Below, piece by piece: positions 1 through 9,482 of a stretch of 32,342 nt of DNA (the first letter of the stretch is position 1; every line of letters starts with the position of its first letter). Location: positions 1 to 32,342 of the forward strand of contig JAKAIY010000028.1 of NCBI GenBank assembly GCA_021814145.1. Reading direction: 5' to 3'. The notes under the pieces are model-generated. The model saw only the letters and a program-made list of their open reading frames with translations. It ran no database searches and was not told the DNA's origin. A program made the translations under genes and the position numbers. Origin of the DNA: Chloroflexota bacterium. GTDB taxonomy: Bacteria; Chloroflexota; Ktedonobacteria; Ktedonobacterales; JADMIN01.

Positions 1-1
1 G

Positions 2-1138
2 GCGACGTACTTCCTGTACGCCATGACCTATCCGACCTCATGGGCGGTGCCGGAGCAACTGGTCAACCAGTATGGCGCCAAGTGGACCGAGCATCTGGCG
101 GACGGCAATGGCTTTGGCGGCGACCTGTTCAAGGTCATCAAGTGGGACCACGCTGGCCACCTCAACCTGGCGCGCAACGACGCCTTCTGGGGCCAGAAGC
201 CGAAGCTGCGCGAAGTAGACTACACAATGTACAAGGACAGCAACACGGCCTACAACGCCTACCTGGCCGGCCAGCAGGACGTGGGCTCCGCGCCAGCCTC
301 GAAGTTTGCGCAGGCCAAGACGCACGCGGGCTTCCACCAGATTGGCGTCCAGGACATCGCGTACTACGCGATGAACTGGAAGATGGCGCCGTTCAATGAC
401 GTCCGCATGCGCCAGGCGTTCGCCATCGCGCTGGACAAGGAATCAATCGCCAACACGGTTCTGCATGGCACCGTGCAGGCGACCAACCACATTGTGCCGA
501 GCGGCATGCCGGGCTACAACCCGAACCTGAAGGGTCCGGACGGCACGCAGAGCCTGAAGGGCAACCCCCAGATGGCCAACCAGCTGGCCACGGCCTATGC
601 CACCTCGACCGGCTGCGGCACGGCGACGGACTTCAGCAAGTGCCCCAAGGTCACGCTGACAATCCCGTCAGGCAGCACGGATACCCAGAATGAGGCGGCG
701 GCGGCGCAGCAGATGTGGCTGGCGGCGATGCCGAACTACCCGATCACGATCACCTCGGTGGACTTCAACACGCTGCTGCAGAACCTGTCAGCGAACAAGG
801 TCCAGTTCTGGGCGATTGGCTGGATCGAGGACTACCCGGACCCGCAGGACTGGCTGACGACCAACCTGGCCTGCGACAGCGCCTACAACTCAGGCCTGGC
901 CTGCGATCCGACGGCGGACAAGCTGATGAAGGAAGCCGACGCGAATCCAGATCTGAACGCGCGCCTGCAGCAGTATCAGCAGGCCGAGCAGATCCTGGTC
1001 ACGGAAGTTGGCTGGCTGCCGATTGACCAGGGGACAGCCTGGTGGGAAGTCAAGCCATACCTGCACAACTTCACGCTCACCGCTGGCGGCCTGGTCCCGA
1101 AGGAGTCCTGGCAGGCGATGTATCTGACGGCGCACTAG
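2..1138 (+). CDS. ABC transporter substrate-binding protein, family 5 (peptide/oligopeptide type), 5'-truncated by the window edge
   Basis: Open frame runs from base 2 (ATYFLYAMTYPTS...) to the stop at 1138. Near-identical to the C-terminal two thirds of the 1764..3479 product. SBP_bac_5-like motifs include FNDVRMRQAFAIALDK. Confidence 0.9.
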   Translation, partial: ATYFLYAMTYPTSWAVPEQLVNQYGAKWTEHLADGNGFGGDLFKVIKWDHAGHLNLARNDAFWGQKPKLREVDYTMYKDSNTAYNAYLAGQQDVGSAPASKFAQAKTHAGFHQIGVQDIAYYAMNWKMAPFNDVRMRQAFAIALDKESIANTVLHGTVQATNHIVPSGMPGYNPNLKGPDGTQSLKGNPQMANQLATAYATSTGCGTATDFSKCPKVTLTIPSGSTDTQNEAAAAQQMWLAAMPNYPITITSVDFNTLLQNLSANKVQFWAIGWIEDYPDPQDWLTTNLACDSAYNSGLACDPTADKLMKEADANPDLNARLQQYQQAEQILVTEVGWLPIDQGTAWWEVKPYLHNFTLTAGGLVPKESWQAMYLTAH

Positions 1139-1239
1139 ACGTCAGAGAGCGCAACGAGATAGACCTCACCTGAGGGGATATACAGCCTGGGCGCGCGCCG
1201 CTGATCGCCACACGTCACGTCGCGCTCCCTCGCTGTCAC

Positions 1240-1321
1240 GGTTCCCCGCCTCATCGCGAAAAACGCGCTTTTTCAGGGCGGCTGCCCGGGCGCGGCGACG
1301 AGGCGGGGGACCGCTCATTTT
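1240..1321 (+). terminator. Candidate terminator: long-armed hairpin downstream of the first SBP gene
   Basis: GGTTCCCCGCCTC (1240-1252) pairs with GAGGCGGGGGACC (1300-1312) with one G.T wobble, followed by GCTCATTTT. Confidence 0.45.
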
Positions 1322-1388
1322 CAGGCGTTTGGCGTATGCCCAAAGCTACCCCGCTTGCCAGCCAGATGAAAAATACCTGGCGGCCTTG

Positions 1389-1404
1389 TGTGATGTTTTT
1401 CACA
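1389..1404. promoter_or_regulatory. CRP-family-like operator candidate (TGTGA-N6-TCACA)
   Basis: Exact TGTGA TGTTTT TCACA in the intergenic region upstream of the second SBP gene. Confidence 0.35.
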
Positions 1405-1763
1405 ATCGCGACGTAGTCTTGGTAAGTCGTATATCAGGCGCGCTCCGAATCCACCATGCGGTGGCTGAGGAAACGCGCGGCCCGTCCGCGTTTTTGGATG
1501 GTGTGGCAACCTGAAAACGCGCGGTCGCTCGTGGCGCGCCTGGCTCGGCCGACGCCTGTGGCGTCATCCGGGTTCTGGCGTAGTCGCGCAACAACACGCC
1601 GGAATCCATCCCGCATCCTGGAGCCGTGAACGTTTTTTCTCATGGTCCAGGTTGTGGTGTCTGAGGCTGGCCGCGCGCATTCGCGCCTGGCCGCTTCAGA
1701 TCCCTCGGGTATTGTTGTCTGGCATGAATTTGCGCCAGGCACGATGTAGGAGGTTATATTCGC

Positions 1764-3479
1764 ATGCGACTGGGCGCACGCAAAGCCACGCTGGCCAGCG
1801 TTTTCACGCTGGCCGGCAGCCTCGCGCTGCTGCTGGCCGGCTGTGGCGGCACAAACACTACGGGAGCCGCCCCCGACAGCCAACAGGTCTTGCATCTGCA
1901 GGGCGCGGGCGTCACCGATGTCAAGACCCTCGACCCGCCGAACGCGACCGACGTCTTCTCGGTTTCAGAGGTCGAAGTGCTCTTCCCCGGGCTGGTCGAA
2001 CTCGACCAGAACCTGAAGGCGGTTCCGTGGGCGGCCACCGCGCTGCCGGCGGTCAGCTCAGACGGTCTGACCTGGACCTTCTCGCTGCGCCACGATCTCA
2101 AGTGGAGCGACGGCACGCCGATTACGTCCAAGACCTACGCGTTCTCGATGGACCGCGCTGAGAACCCTTGCAACGCGTTCGGCGCCGCGTACTATCTGTA
2201 CGCGATCAAGGACGCGGCGGACTTCAACGCCGAGACCTGTGACACCAACACCGGCAAGATCACCGGCCCGATCCAGACGCTGATTGGCGACTCGATCACG
2301 ACGCCGGATGACTACACCCTGAAGGTCCAGCTGGCGCAGCCAGCGACGTACTTCCTGTACGCCATGACCTATCCGACCTCCTTCGCGGTGCCGGAGCAGC
2401 TGGTCAACCAGTATGGCGCCAAGTGGACCGAGCATCTGGCGGACGGCAATGGCTTTGGCGGCGACCTGTTCAAGGTCATCAAGTGGGACCACACTGGCCA
2501 CCTCAACCTGGCGCGCAACGACGCCTTCTGGGGCCAGAAGCCGAAGCTGCGTGAAGTGGACGTGACGTTCTACAAGGACACCAACACGGCCTACAACGCC
2601 TACCTGGCTGGCCAGGCGGACGTTGGCTCCGCGCCGGCCTCGAAGATCGCGCAGGCCAAGACGCACGCGGGCTTCCACCAGATCGCGACGCAGGCGATTT
2701 TCTACTACGCGATGAACTGGAAGATGGCGCCGTTCAATGACGTCCGCATGCGCCAGGCGTTCGACATCGCGATTGACAAGGTCACGAACGCGACAAGTGT
2801 CTGGCACGGCACCGTGCAGGCGACCAACCACATCGTGCCTGATGGCATGCCGGGCTACAACCCCGCGCTGGTCGGCCCGGACGGCACGCAGAACCTGAAG
2901 GGCAACCCCCAGCTGGCCAACCAGCTGGCCACGGCCTATGCCACCGACACCAAGTGCGGCACGGCGACGGACTTCAGCAAGTGCCCCAAGGTCACGCTGA
3001 CAATCGCGTCGGGCAGCACGGATGAGCAGAACCAGGCCGCTGCGATCCAGCAGATGTGGCTGACGGCGATGCCGAACTACCCAATCACGATCACCTCGGT
3101 GGACTTCAACACGCTGCTGCAGAAGATGTCGGCGCATTCGGTCCAGCTCTGGTCCATTGGCTGGATCGAGGACTACCCGGACCCGCAGGACTGGCTGACG
3201 ACCAACCTGGCCTGTGACAGCGCCTACAACGCGGGCTACGCCTGCGATCCGACAGCGGATCAGCTGATGAAGGCCGCCGACGCGAATCCGGACCTGAACG
3301 CGCGCCTGCAGCAGTACCAGCAGGCTGAGCAGATCCTGGTGAAGGAAGTCGCGTGGCTGCCGCTCTATCAGGCGACGACGTGGTGGGAGACCAAGCCCTA
3401 CGTAGTAGGCTTCACGGTCACCGCTGGCGGTCTGACCCCGAACGAGTCCTGGCAGAACATGTACATCGCGGCCCACTAG
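1764..3479 (+). CDS. ABC transporter substrate-binding lipoprotein, family 5 (peptide/oligopeptide type)
   Basis: 571 aa; N-terminal lipobox-like LALLLAGCGG; SBP_bac_5 features; AGGAGGT Shine-Dalgarno just upstream of the ATG. Confidence 0.92.
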   Translation: MRLGARKATLASVFTLAGSLALLLAGCGGTNTTGAAPDSQQVLHLQGAGVTDVKTLDPPNATDVFSVSEVEVLFPGLVELDQNLKAVPWAATALPAVSSDGLTWTFSLRHDLKWSDGTPITSKTYAFSMDRAENPCNAFGAAYYLYAIKDAADFNAETCDTNTGKITGPIQTLIGDSITTPDDYTLKVQLAQPATYFLYAMTYPTSFAVPEQLVNQYGAKWTEHLADGNGFGGDLFKVIKWDHTGHLNLARNDAFWGQKPKLREVDVTFYKDTNTAYNAYLAGQADVGSAPASKIAQAKTHAGFHQIATQAIFYYAMNWKMAPFNDVRMRQAFDIAIDKVTNATSVWHGTVQATNHIVPDGMPGYNPALVGPDGTQNLKGNPQLANQLATAYATDTKCGTATDFSKCPKVTLTIASGSTDEQNQAAAIQQMWLTAMPNYPITITSVDFNTLLQKMSAHSVQLWSIGWIEDYPDPQDWLTTNLACDSAYNAGYACDPTADQLMKAADANPDLNARLQQYQQAEQILVKEVAWLPLYQATTWWETKPYVVGFTVTAGGLTPNESWQNMYIAAH

Positions 3480-3550
3480 ACCTCTTCCCGAGGATATACG
3501 GCCTGGGCGCGCGCCGCTGACCGCCACACGTCTCGGCGCGCCGCCCTCCC

Positions 3551-3595
3551 GGTGGGGACGCTTCCCGGTTGGGAGGCGTCCCCACCGCTGTTTTT
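3551..3595 (+). terminator. Intrinsic terminator after the second SBP gene
   Basis: GGTGGGGACGCTTCCC / GGTT loop / GGGAGGCGTCCCCACC: 16-bp stem with one wobble, followed by GCTGTTTTT. Confidence 0.9.
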
Positions 3596-3719
3596 CCGCG
3601 CTTTGGCCGTCTGTGAGTACCAGATAGCTTCGCGCGCCGGCGCCTGGCGTGCTATGCTGCGGCTGTGAACTTTGGCTGGGCGCGCTTTCGCCGCCTGTTC
3701 CCCCCGGCGGGCGCTCGTG

Positions 3720-4664
3720 ATGGATGAGACAGCGATTGAGAGGAGCGCGCCTGAGGACGCGGCAGACGCTCCGGAGGAGCCGGGAGCGAGCCGCCAATCG
3801 CCCTGGGCTGGCGCGCTCAGCCTGGCGGAGGCCGGTCTGCTCACGGATGTCAGTCTGACGCTCGATCTCGCCTCGATCTACATTCCTCTGCTCGGAAACG
3901 CGTTTATCCCCCTGACGCCCGCTCCATTCGCGATCCTTTACCTCCGACGTGGCGCGCGTGTTACGTTGCTGGCGGCGCTCGTCGCGGGCTTCCTGATGTC
4001 GGCGCTCGCCGGGCCGCATTTTGGCTGGCGGCTTAGCCTTCAGGCGCTGGTCGGCATGGCGATGGGGATCGCGATGCGCCGGCGGTGGCGTCCGCTCACC
4101 GCCATCGCGCTGGGAACCCTGCTGGTGACGCTGGTCGCGTATGTCGCGGCGTTCGCCGCGATCTTCGCGCTCGGCCTGCCTTTGCGCGACCTCTACCTGG
4201 AGCTCCGCAACGCGCTCACCAGCCTGACGTGGCTGCTCCAGACCAGCGCGGCGCTCCTGGGCGCCCAGACGCTCTGGGCGCGCGTCGCTCCGTGGGTGGC
4301 GAGCGTGACGGCGTTCATTTTGCGCTACTGGGTCGCGATGTTCGCTGTCTATGTGGCCGCGCTGGCGCTGCCAACCGTCGTGCTGTACTACACTGTCGCC
4401 AGCACGACCGCCTATGCGCTTGGACATGCGGTCAAGCCGTTTCCCCCGCCGTGGGCCTGGCGGGCGCTCCGCCTGGGCGGGCTGGCGCTGGCGCCCCTGA
4501 CCTGGGTGGTGACGCTGGCGCTGCGGGTGGTGACAGCGCCGCTGTGGGGGCCAGTGTGGCTGGCGCGCCGGGTCGCGCGCCGCCGCCGTATGGTCCGGCT
4601 GCGCGCGGAACTGACTACACGCGCGGTGGGGCTCCCGCCATCGGAAACGGCGGCGCCACGATGA
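3720..4664 (+). CDS. Polytopic membrane protein, putative ECF transporter S component (DUF2232/YybS-like)
   Basis: Multiple hydrophobic segments; FIPLTPAPFAILYLRRGARVTLLAALVAGF resembles DUF2232-type proteins; ATG at 3720 inside the 3672 ORF; stop overlaps the next start (ATGA at 4661). Confidence 0.7.
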   Translation: MDETAIERSAPEDAADAPEEPGASRQSPWAGALSLAEAGLLTDVSLTLDLASIYIPLLGNAFIPLTPAPFAILYLRRGARVTLLAALVAGFLMSALAGPHFGWRLSLQALVGMAMGIAMRRRWRPLTAIALGTLLVTLVAYVAAFAAIFALGLPLRDLYLELRNALTSLTWLLQTSAALLGAQTLWARVAPWVASVTAFILRYWVAMFAVYVAALALPTVVLYYTVASTTAYALGHAVKPFPPPWAWRALRLGGLALAPLTWVVTLALRVVTAPLWGPVWLARRVARRRRMVRLRAELTTRAVGLPPSETAAPR

Positions 4665-5554
4665 GCGAGGACCAGGAGCCGCGCACGCTCGCGCCGCTTT
4701 CCGGCGCCGCCGGCAGGGCTGACGTGATAGTCGAAGGGGTGACATATCGCTATCCCGGCGCCGGGCGGCCCGCGCTGCGTGACATCTCGCTGCGCATCGG
4801 GCAAGGTGAATACGTGGCGCTGCTGGGTCACAATGGCAGCGGAAAGTCCACGCTGTCGCGCGTGATTGGCGGGCTGCTCGCGCCAGAGCGCGGCGTGGTG
4901 ACGGTCGCGGGGCTGGACGCCGCCTCAGCGGAGTCGCGCGCCCGCGTGCGTGAACTGGTTGGGATGATCTTCCCTGACCCAGACAACCAGATCATCGCGA
5001 CGGTAGTTGAGGATGATGTCGCCTGGGGCCTGGCCGCGCGCGGGCTGCCCCTGGCGGAGGTCCGCACGCGCGCCGCGCTGGCGCTGGCGGCGGTGGGGCT
5101 GAGTGAGGCGGCTGGGCGCGCGCCCTGGGAACTGTCCGGCGGGCAGCGGCAGCGGCTGGCCATCGCCGGGGCGCTGGCGCTGGAGCCGCGCATGCTCATC
5201 GCCGACGAGCCAACGGCGATGCTCGACCCGATGGCGCGGCGCGATATTGTTGGCCTGTTGCTGCGCCTGAACCGCGAGCACGGCCTGACGGTGCTTCACG
5301 TGACCCATTCACTGGAGGAAGCCGCGCTGGCGGGCCGCGTGGTGGCGCTAGAGGAAGGCCGCGTCGCGCTGGATGAGCCGCCGGACATCGCCTTCGCCAA
5401 CCTCGATCGCATGCGCGCGCTGCGACTGGTGATACCGGATACGGCGCGGCTGGTGGAGTCGCTGCGCGCGTGCGGCCTGCCGGTTCCTCCAGACGCGCTG
5501 ACGCCAGAGGAGCTGGTGGCCGCGCTGGAGCGGTTGCGCTCGCGGCGGGCGTGA
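4661..5554 (+). CDS. ECF-type ABC transporter ATP-binding protein (first of two)
   Basis: Walker A LLGHNGSGKST, signature LSGGQRQRLAIAGALALEP, Walker B MLIADEPTAMLDP, H-loop HVTHSLEE. Translation from MSEDQEP at 4661, internal to the longer 4085 ORF. Confidence 0.93.
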   Translation: MSEDQEPRTLAPLSGAAGRADVIVEGVTYRYPGAGRPALRDISLRIGQGEYVALLGHNGSGKSTLSRVIGGLLAPERGVVTVAGLDAASAESRARVRELVGMIFPDPDNQIIATVVEDDVAWGLAARGLPLAEVRTRAALALAAVGLSEAAGRAPWELSGGQRQRLAIAGALALEPRMLIADEPTAMLDPMARRDIVGLLLRLNREHGLTVLHVTHSLEEAALAGRVVALEEGRVALDEPPDIAFANLDRMRALRLVIPDTARLVESLRACGLPVPPDALTPEELVAALERLRSRRA

Positions 5555-5588
5555 TTCATGGCGAAACACTGGTGATGGGAATGGCGAG

Positions 5589-6521
5589 ATGACGATCCTG
5601 GTGGACGCGCTGACAGTGATCTATAACGCGGGCAGCCCGGCGGAGCGCCTGGCGTTGCGTGACGTGAGCCTGTTCGTGGAGGAAGGCTCGTGCGTGGCGG
5701 TTGTGGGCCTGACCGGCTCGGGCAAATCCACGCTGGCGCAGACGCTCAACGGCCTCATTACGCCAACGGCGGGGCGCGTGGTGGTGGATGACCTGGAGCT
5801 GACGGCGCGCGGGCTGCGCGGTGGGGAGCTGCGCGAGCTGCGGCGGCGCGTGGGGCTGCTGTTCCAGTTCCCGGAGGGGCAGCTCTTCGCGCCAACGATT
5901 GGCGAGGATGTCGCGTTTGGCCCGCGCCAGCTCATGATGAAGCCGCGCGAGGCGCGCGAGCGGGCGCGCTGGGCGCTGCGAGCGGTGGCGCTGCCCGACG
6001 ATGACGCTTTCCTGGCGCGCTCCCCGTTCGCGCTCTCCAGTGGCCAGCGGCGGCGGGTGGCGCTGGCGGGCGCGCTGGCGATGCGCCCGCGGACGCTTGT
6101 GCTGGATGAGCCGAGCGCCGGGCTGGACGCCGAGGGCCGCGAGGAGATCTACGCCACGCTGCGCGAGCTGCGCCGCCAGGAGGGCTTGACGCTGCTTATC
6201 ATCTCGCATGATATGAGTGAGGTCGTGGCGCTGGCGGAGCGGGTCTTTGTATTGCGCGAGGGGCGGCTGCGGCTGAGTGGAACGCCAGATGAGGTCTTCC
6301 AGCGCGGCGAGGACCTGGCGGCCTGCGGGCTGCTGGAGCCGCCGCTGGCGCAGGTGGCCGGGCTGGCGCGCTCGCGCGGGCTGCTGCCAGCGGAGCCGGA
6401 CGCGCTCACCGTGGAGGCGCTGGGAGAGGCGCTCGCGGCGTCGCTGATGGTGGACGCCTACCCGCGCATGGAGCGCGAACCGTCCGTTCCGCTGGGAGGC
6501 GATGAGCGCCATGCTGGATAA
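5589..6521 (+). CDS. ECF-type ABC transporter ATP-binding protein (second)
   Basis: Walker A VVGLTGSGKST, FQFPEGQLFAPTIGEDVAFGP, signature LSSGQRRRVALAGALAM, Walker B LVLDEPSAGLD. Confidence 0.93.
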   Translation: MTILVDALTVIYNAGSPAERLALRDVSLFVEEGSCVAVVGLTGSGKSTLAQTLNGLITPTAGRVVVDDLELTARGLRGGELRELRRRVGLLFQFPEGQLFAPTIGEDVAFGPRQLMMKPREARERARWALRAVALPDDDAFLARSPFALSSGQRRRVALAGALAMRPRTLVLDEPSAGLDAEGREEIYATLRELRRQEGLTLLIISHDMSEVVALAERVFVLREGRLRLSGTPDEVFQRGEDLAACGLLEPPLAQVAGLARSRGLLPAEPDALTVEALGEALAASLMVDAYPRMEREPSVPLGGDERHAG

Positions 6522-7353
6522 TCTGCCCATCGGCTCGTACATTCCGGGCGCCACCTTCGTCCACCGGCTGCGGGCGCGCACCAAGCTGCTGCTGCTCTGC
6601 TGGCTGGCGCTGAGCTTCTTCCTGGCCAATCACAAAGAATTTCACTATGGCGTCTACGGGCTGGCGTTCCTGCTGCTGCTCGCCACGCTGCTGGCGAGCG
6701 GCGTCACCGCCAGCTATCTCGCGCGGCGTATCCGGCTGCTGCTGGTTCTGCTGGCGATCGGGCTGCCGTTCATTCTAATCTGGACCACCGGCCCGACCTG
6801 GCGGACGTTTGGCCCGCTCACGCTCGCGGTTCATGGCGTGACGTTCCCGGTCGAGATTGTCGTCACCTATGACGGGCTGTGGTTCGCGGTCTCCTCGACG
6901 GCGACGTTCCTGCTGCTCTTTCTGGGGACAGTGGCGCTCACGCTGACGACGACGCCGGTGGCGCTGGCGGAGGCGGTCTCGCTGCTGCTGCGTCCCGCGC
7001 GCCGGATGGGCTTGCCAGCGGATGAATTCGCGCTTGTCGCGCTGATCGCGCTCCGCTTCGTACCCACGCTGACACAGGAGGCGAACCAGCTCATCAAGGC
7101 GCAGGTCTCGCGCGGCGCGGAGTTTACCACTGGATCGCTGGCGTCACGCATTCGCGGCGTGGCGACGCTGGTGACGCCGCTGACGGAGGGCGCGCTGCGG
7201 CGGGCCGCCGGGCTGGCGGTCGCGCTGGAGGCGCGCGGCTATGGCGCCACTGGCGAGGCGACGCTGCTGCACGAGGGCCGCCTGCGGGCGGTAGACTGGG
7301 CGCTGCTGGTGGCGGTGCCGCTGGCGACCATCGCCGCGTATCTGTTTCTGTGA
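6502..7353 (+). CDS. ecfT: ECF transporter transmembrane protein EcfT
   Basis: CbiQ/EcfT-type protein: GSYIPGATFVHRLRARTKLLLLCWL start and C-terminal ALEARGYGA coupling motif; overlaps the preceding ATPase by 20 bp. Confidence 0.9.
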   Translation: MSAMLDNLPIGSYIPGATFVHRLRARTKLLLLCWLALSFFLANHKEFHYGVYGLAFLLLLATLLASGVTASYLARRIRLLLVLLAIGLPFILIWTTGPTWRTFGPLTLAVHGVTFPVEIVVTYDGLWFAVSSTATFLLLFLGTVALTLTTTPVALAEAVSLLLRPARRMGLPADEFALVALIALRFVPTLTQEANQLIKAQVSRGAEFTTGSLASRIRGVATLVTPLTEGALRRAAGLAVALEARGYGATGEATLLHEGRLRAVDWALLVAVPLATIAAYLFL

Positions 7354-7373
7354 GCAGGAGCGCCGCGCCGCCG

Positions 7374-8951
7374 CTAGGCGACCGTCTGGCCTGGCGCGAG
7401 CCGCACGTAGAGCGCGTCCTGACCATCGCCGAGGCTCACCAGCTTCCGGTAGTGCGCGTGAAGCCAGGAATCGAAGCCTGTGACGGCGCTGAGCCGCCCC
7501 GTGCCCATAATAACGACGCGGATGTGGTCGCGCGCGAGGATCGCTTCGATCTGCGCGGCGGTCAGGTAGCCTGACGCGGCGCGGACATACGAGGTGTCCA
7601 CCAGCTCAGGCGGCGCGCTGCGGCCAGCGGCGGCGGCGGCGTACTGGTCGTCGGTGACGACGATCTCGCCAGGCGTGGTGAAGGACCGGATGGCGGCGAT
7701 CTGCGCCTGGGCTGCGGCGTCTGGGCCTCGCGCCGCCGCTCGCGCCGCGTCAGCGCCCTGGTAAGCGGTGACCATGAAAACCGCCAGCGTGGCCACCATT
7801 ACCGCCAGTCCCAGCCAGCGCCCCATCGCCTGGCCCACGACGGGGCCGAGCGTGTCCGGCGCCAGCGCGACCATCAGCGCCAGGCATGGCGCGATGATGA
7901 CGATGTGGTGATCGAAGAGCGGGACCTGCCGCTCCAGCAGCGCGACGGAGGCCAGCAGCCAGAGCAGCGGCGGCGCCATGCGCCAGTCGCGCCGCCACCA
8001 GGCCACGGCCACAGCGAACGCGGCGGGGACGCCTATCCACTTGAACCCGCCAAGTATGGTGCGCAGATTGCCCCCGATCGGCCACTTCTCGGTGTGAGCG
8101 GCGGCGAGGTGGAAGGCGACCACCTGGTCCCAGAGCGCGCCAAAAACGCCGGCGAAAGGCGCCAGCGCGATCACCGTCGCGATGGCGCCGCCCGCCGCGA
8201 CCAGCCCCAGGTCACGCGCCGCCGCGCGGACACCCATCCGTAGCCCCGCCGCCGAAGGCCAGGGTATGCGGCCGGCGCCGCTGTCAAGCGCGCGCAACAG
8301 TGGCGCGCCCAGATAGAGCGCGATGGGGACGAGCGCGACGACATCCAGCAGCTTGATGAGCGTTCCATAGGCCACCGCGACGCCCGCCAGCGCGGCGAGC
8401 GCCATTCGCCAGCGCCCGGCGCGCCGCGAGGCCGCGACGGCCAGCGCCACCGCCAGAATCTCCAGCGCGACCGCTGGCCCCTCCGATTGCAAGGTGATCG
8501 CCTGACGCAGATAATGCGGGTCCACAGCGAGCAGCGCCGCGGCGATGATCCCGGCCCACGGGCCGCCTATCTGGGACGCCAGCCAGTACATCGCGATGAC
8601 GCCCGCCAGAGCGAAGATCGCGACGCCGATGCGCGCGGCGGCGATGGTCTGGCCGAACGCCATATAGAAGGGATAGACGCTGAGCAGGAACATGGGCGGC
8701 TGTGAGGAGAAGACCGAGGAGAAGAGCGGGTGGCCCGCCGCCATCGCGCGCAGGGACTGCCAGTAGACGCCTTCATCGTAATCGCGGGTATAACCGGCGA
8801 TGGGCCAGAGATACAGCGCGGCGGCGATCAGGACCAGCAGCGCGGCGAGCCAGCCCTGGAGCGCGCCGCCCCCGCGCCTGGGTGTGGCGCGCGGCTCGCT
8901 GGCGCGTGTCTGGTCGCGCGTTGTCGCTATCCAAGATACTGGAGACGCCAA
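7374..8951 (-). CDS. GT39-like integral membrane glycosyltransferase (paralog 1)
   Basis: 525 aa polytopic protein; N-terminal YDEGVYWQSLRAMAAGHPLFSSVFSSQP after TM1 (GT39/ArnT-like acidic loop); paralogous to 13086..14648 and 16488..18023. Start codon uncertain (TTG at 8951). Confidence 0.8.
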   Translation of the reverse strand: MASPVSWIATTRDQTRASEPRATPRRGGGALQGWLAALLVLIAAALYLWPIAGYTRDYDEGVYWQSLRAMAAGHPLFSSVFSSQPPMFLLSVYPFYMAFGQTIAAARIGVAIFALAGVIAMYWLASQIGGPWAGIIAAALLAVDPHYLRQAITLQSEGPAVALEILAVALAVAASRRAGRWRMALAALAGVAVAYGTLIKLLDVVALVPIALYLGAPLLRALDSGAGRIPWPSAAGLRMGVRAAARDLGLVAAGGAIATVIALAPFAGVFGALWDQVVAFHLAAAHTEKWPIGGNLRTILGGFKWIGVPAAFAVAVAWWRRDWRMAPPLLWLLASVALLERQVPLFDHHIVIIAPCLALMVALAPDTLGPVVGQAMGRWLGLAVMVATLAVFMVTAYQGADAARAAARGPDAAAQAQIAAIRSFTTPGEIVVTDDQYAAAAAGRSAPPELVDTSYVRAASGYLTAAQIEAILARDHIRVVIMGTGRLSAVTGFDSWLHAHYRKLVSLGDGQDALYVRLAPGQTVA

Positions 8952-9482
8952 AGGAAAGCCTTCCTTTACATGCGCGCCCGCCAGGCGCGGGTCAGGAGCG
9001 GGCGAACGCCATCCATGCTCGCCTGCGCGGCTTGACCTGTTTTTATCTGTGCGCCGGGAATGGTCCTCACATCATGCGGCGCGTCTGGGCAGGCATGCGC
9101 CGCCATATGTTGACGGGCGACGGATTTTCTTCCGCCCGGTGGCCTCTATGCCATCGTCACGCCATTGTTTTTCCGGGTGTCATACACGGTATGCGAAACC
9201 CCATGCGAATGCCGTGCCAGTTGGCGGCGGGTATCGGCACGCCAGGCGGCCCCGCCACCTCATCCGCCCAGTCAGCGCGCCGCTTTTGGGGTAGGGTTTG
9301 TGAGGGTGATCTGTTACCCACCCTGGAATTCCGCGTTCTGAAGTATGTAGTGGGGTGGGCCTATGTCTTTGTGCGCATATTTCCGCCTATTGTGAAGGAG
9401 GCGCTATTGCGCCGACCATGACAGCCTGGCTTTCTCCAAAAATGAATTTTCCAAGAAAGCCTGTTGAGGTGGCAAGCAGTGT

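Noticed and set aside
1321-1609. Short overlapping ORFs between the two SBP genes
   Set aside because: Small, overlapping in several frames, no domain or ribosome-binding site; region better explained as regulatory.
2058-4745. 895-aa minus-strand ORF opposite the SBP and ECF S-component genes
   Set aside because: Antisense to well-supported coding genes; Arg/Gln/His-rich shadow translation typical of high-GC DNA, no recognisable domain.
5556-6629. 357-aa minus-strand ORF opposite the second ECF ATPase
   Set aside because: Antisense shadow of an ABC ATPase gene with clear Walker motifs; composition R/Q/H-rich.
8702-9421. 239-aa plus-strand ORF across the start of GT39 paralog 1 and the intergenic region
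   Set aside because: Arg/Pro-rich, overlaps a better-supported gene, no domain recognised.
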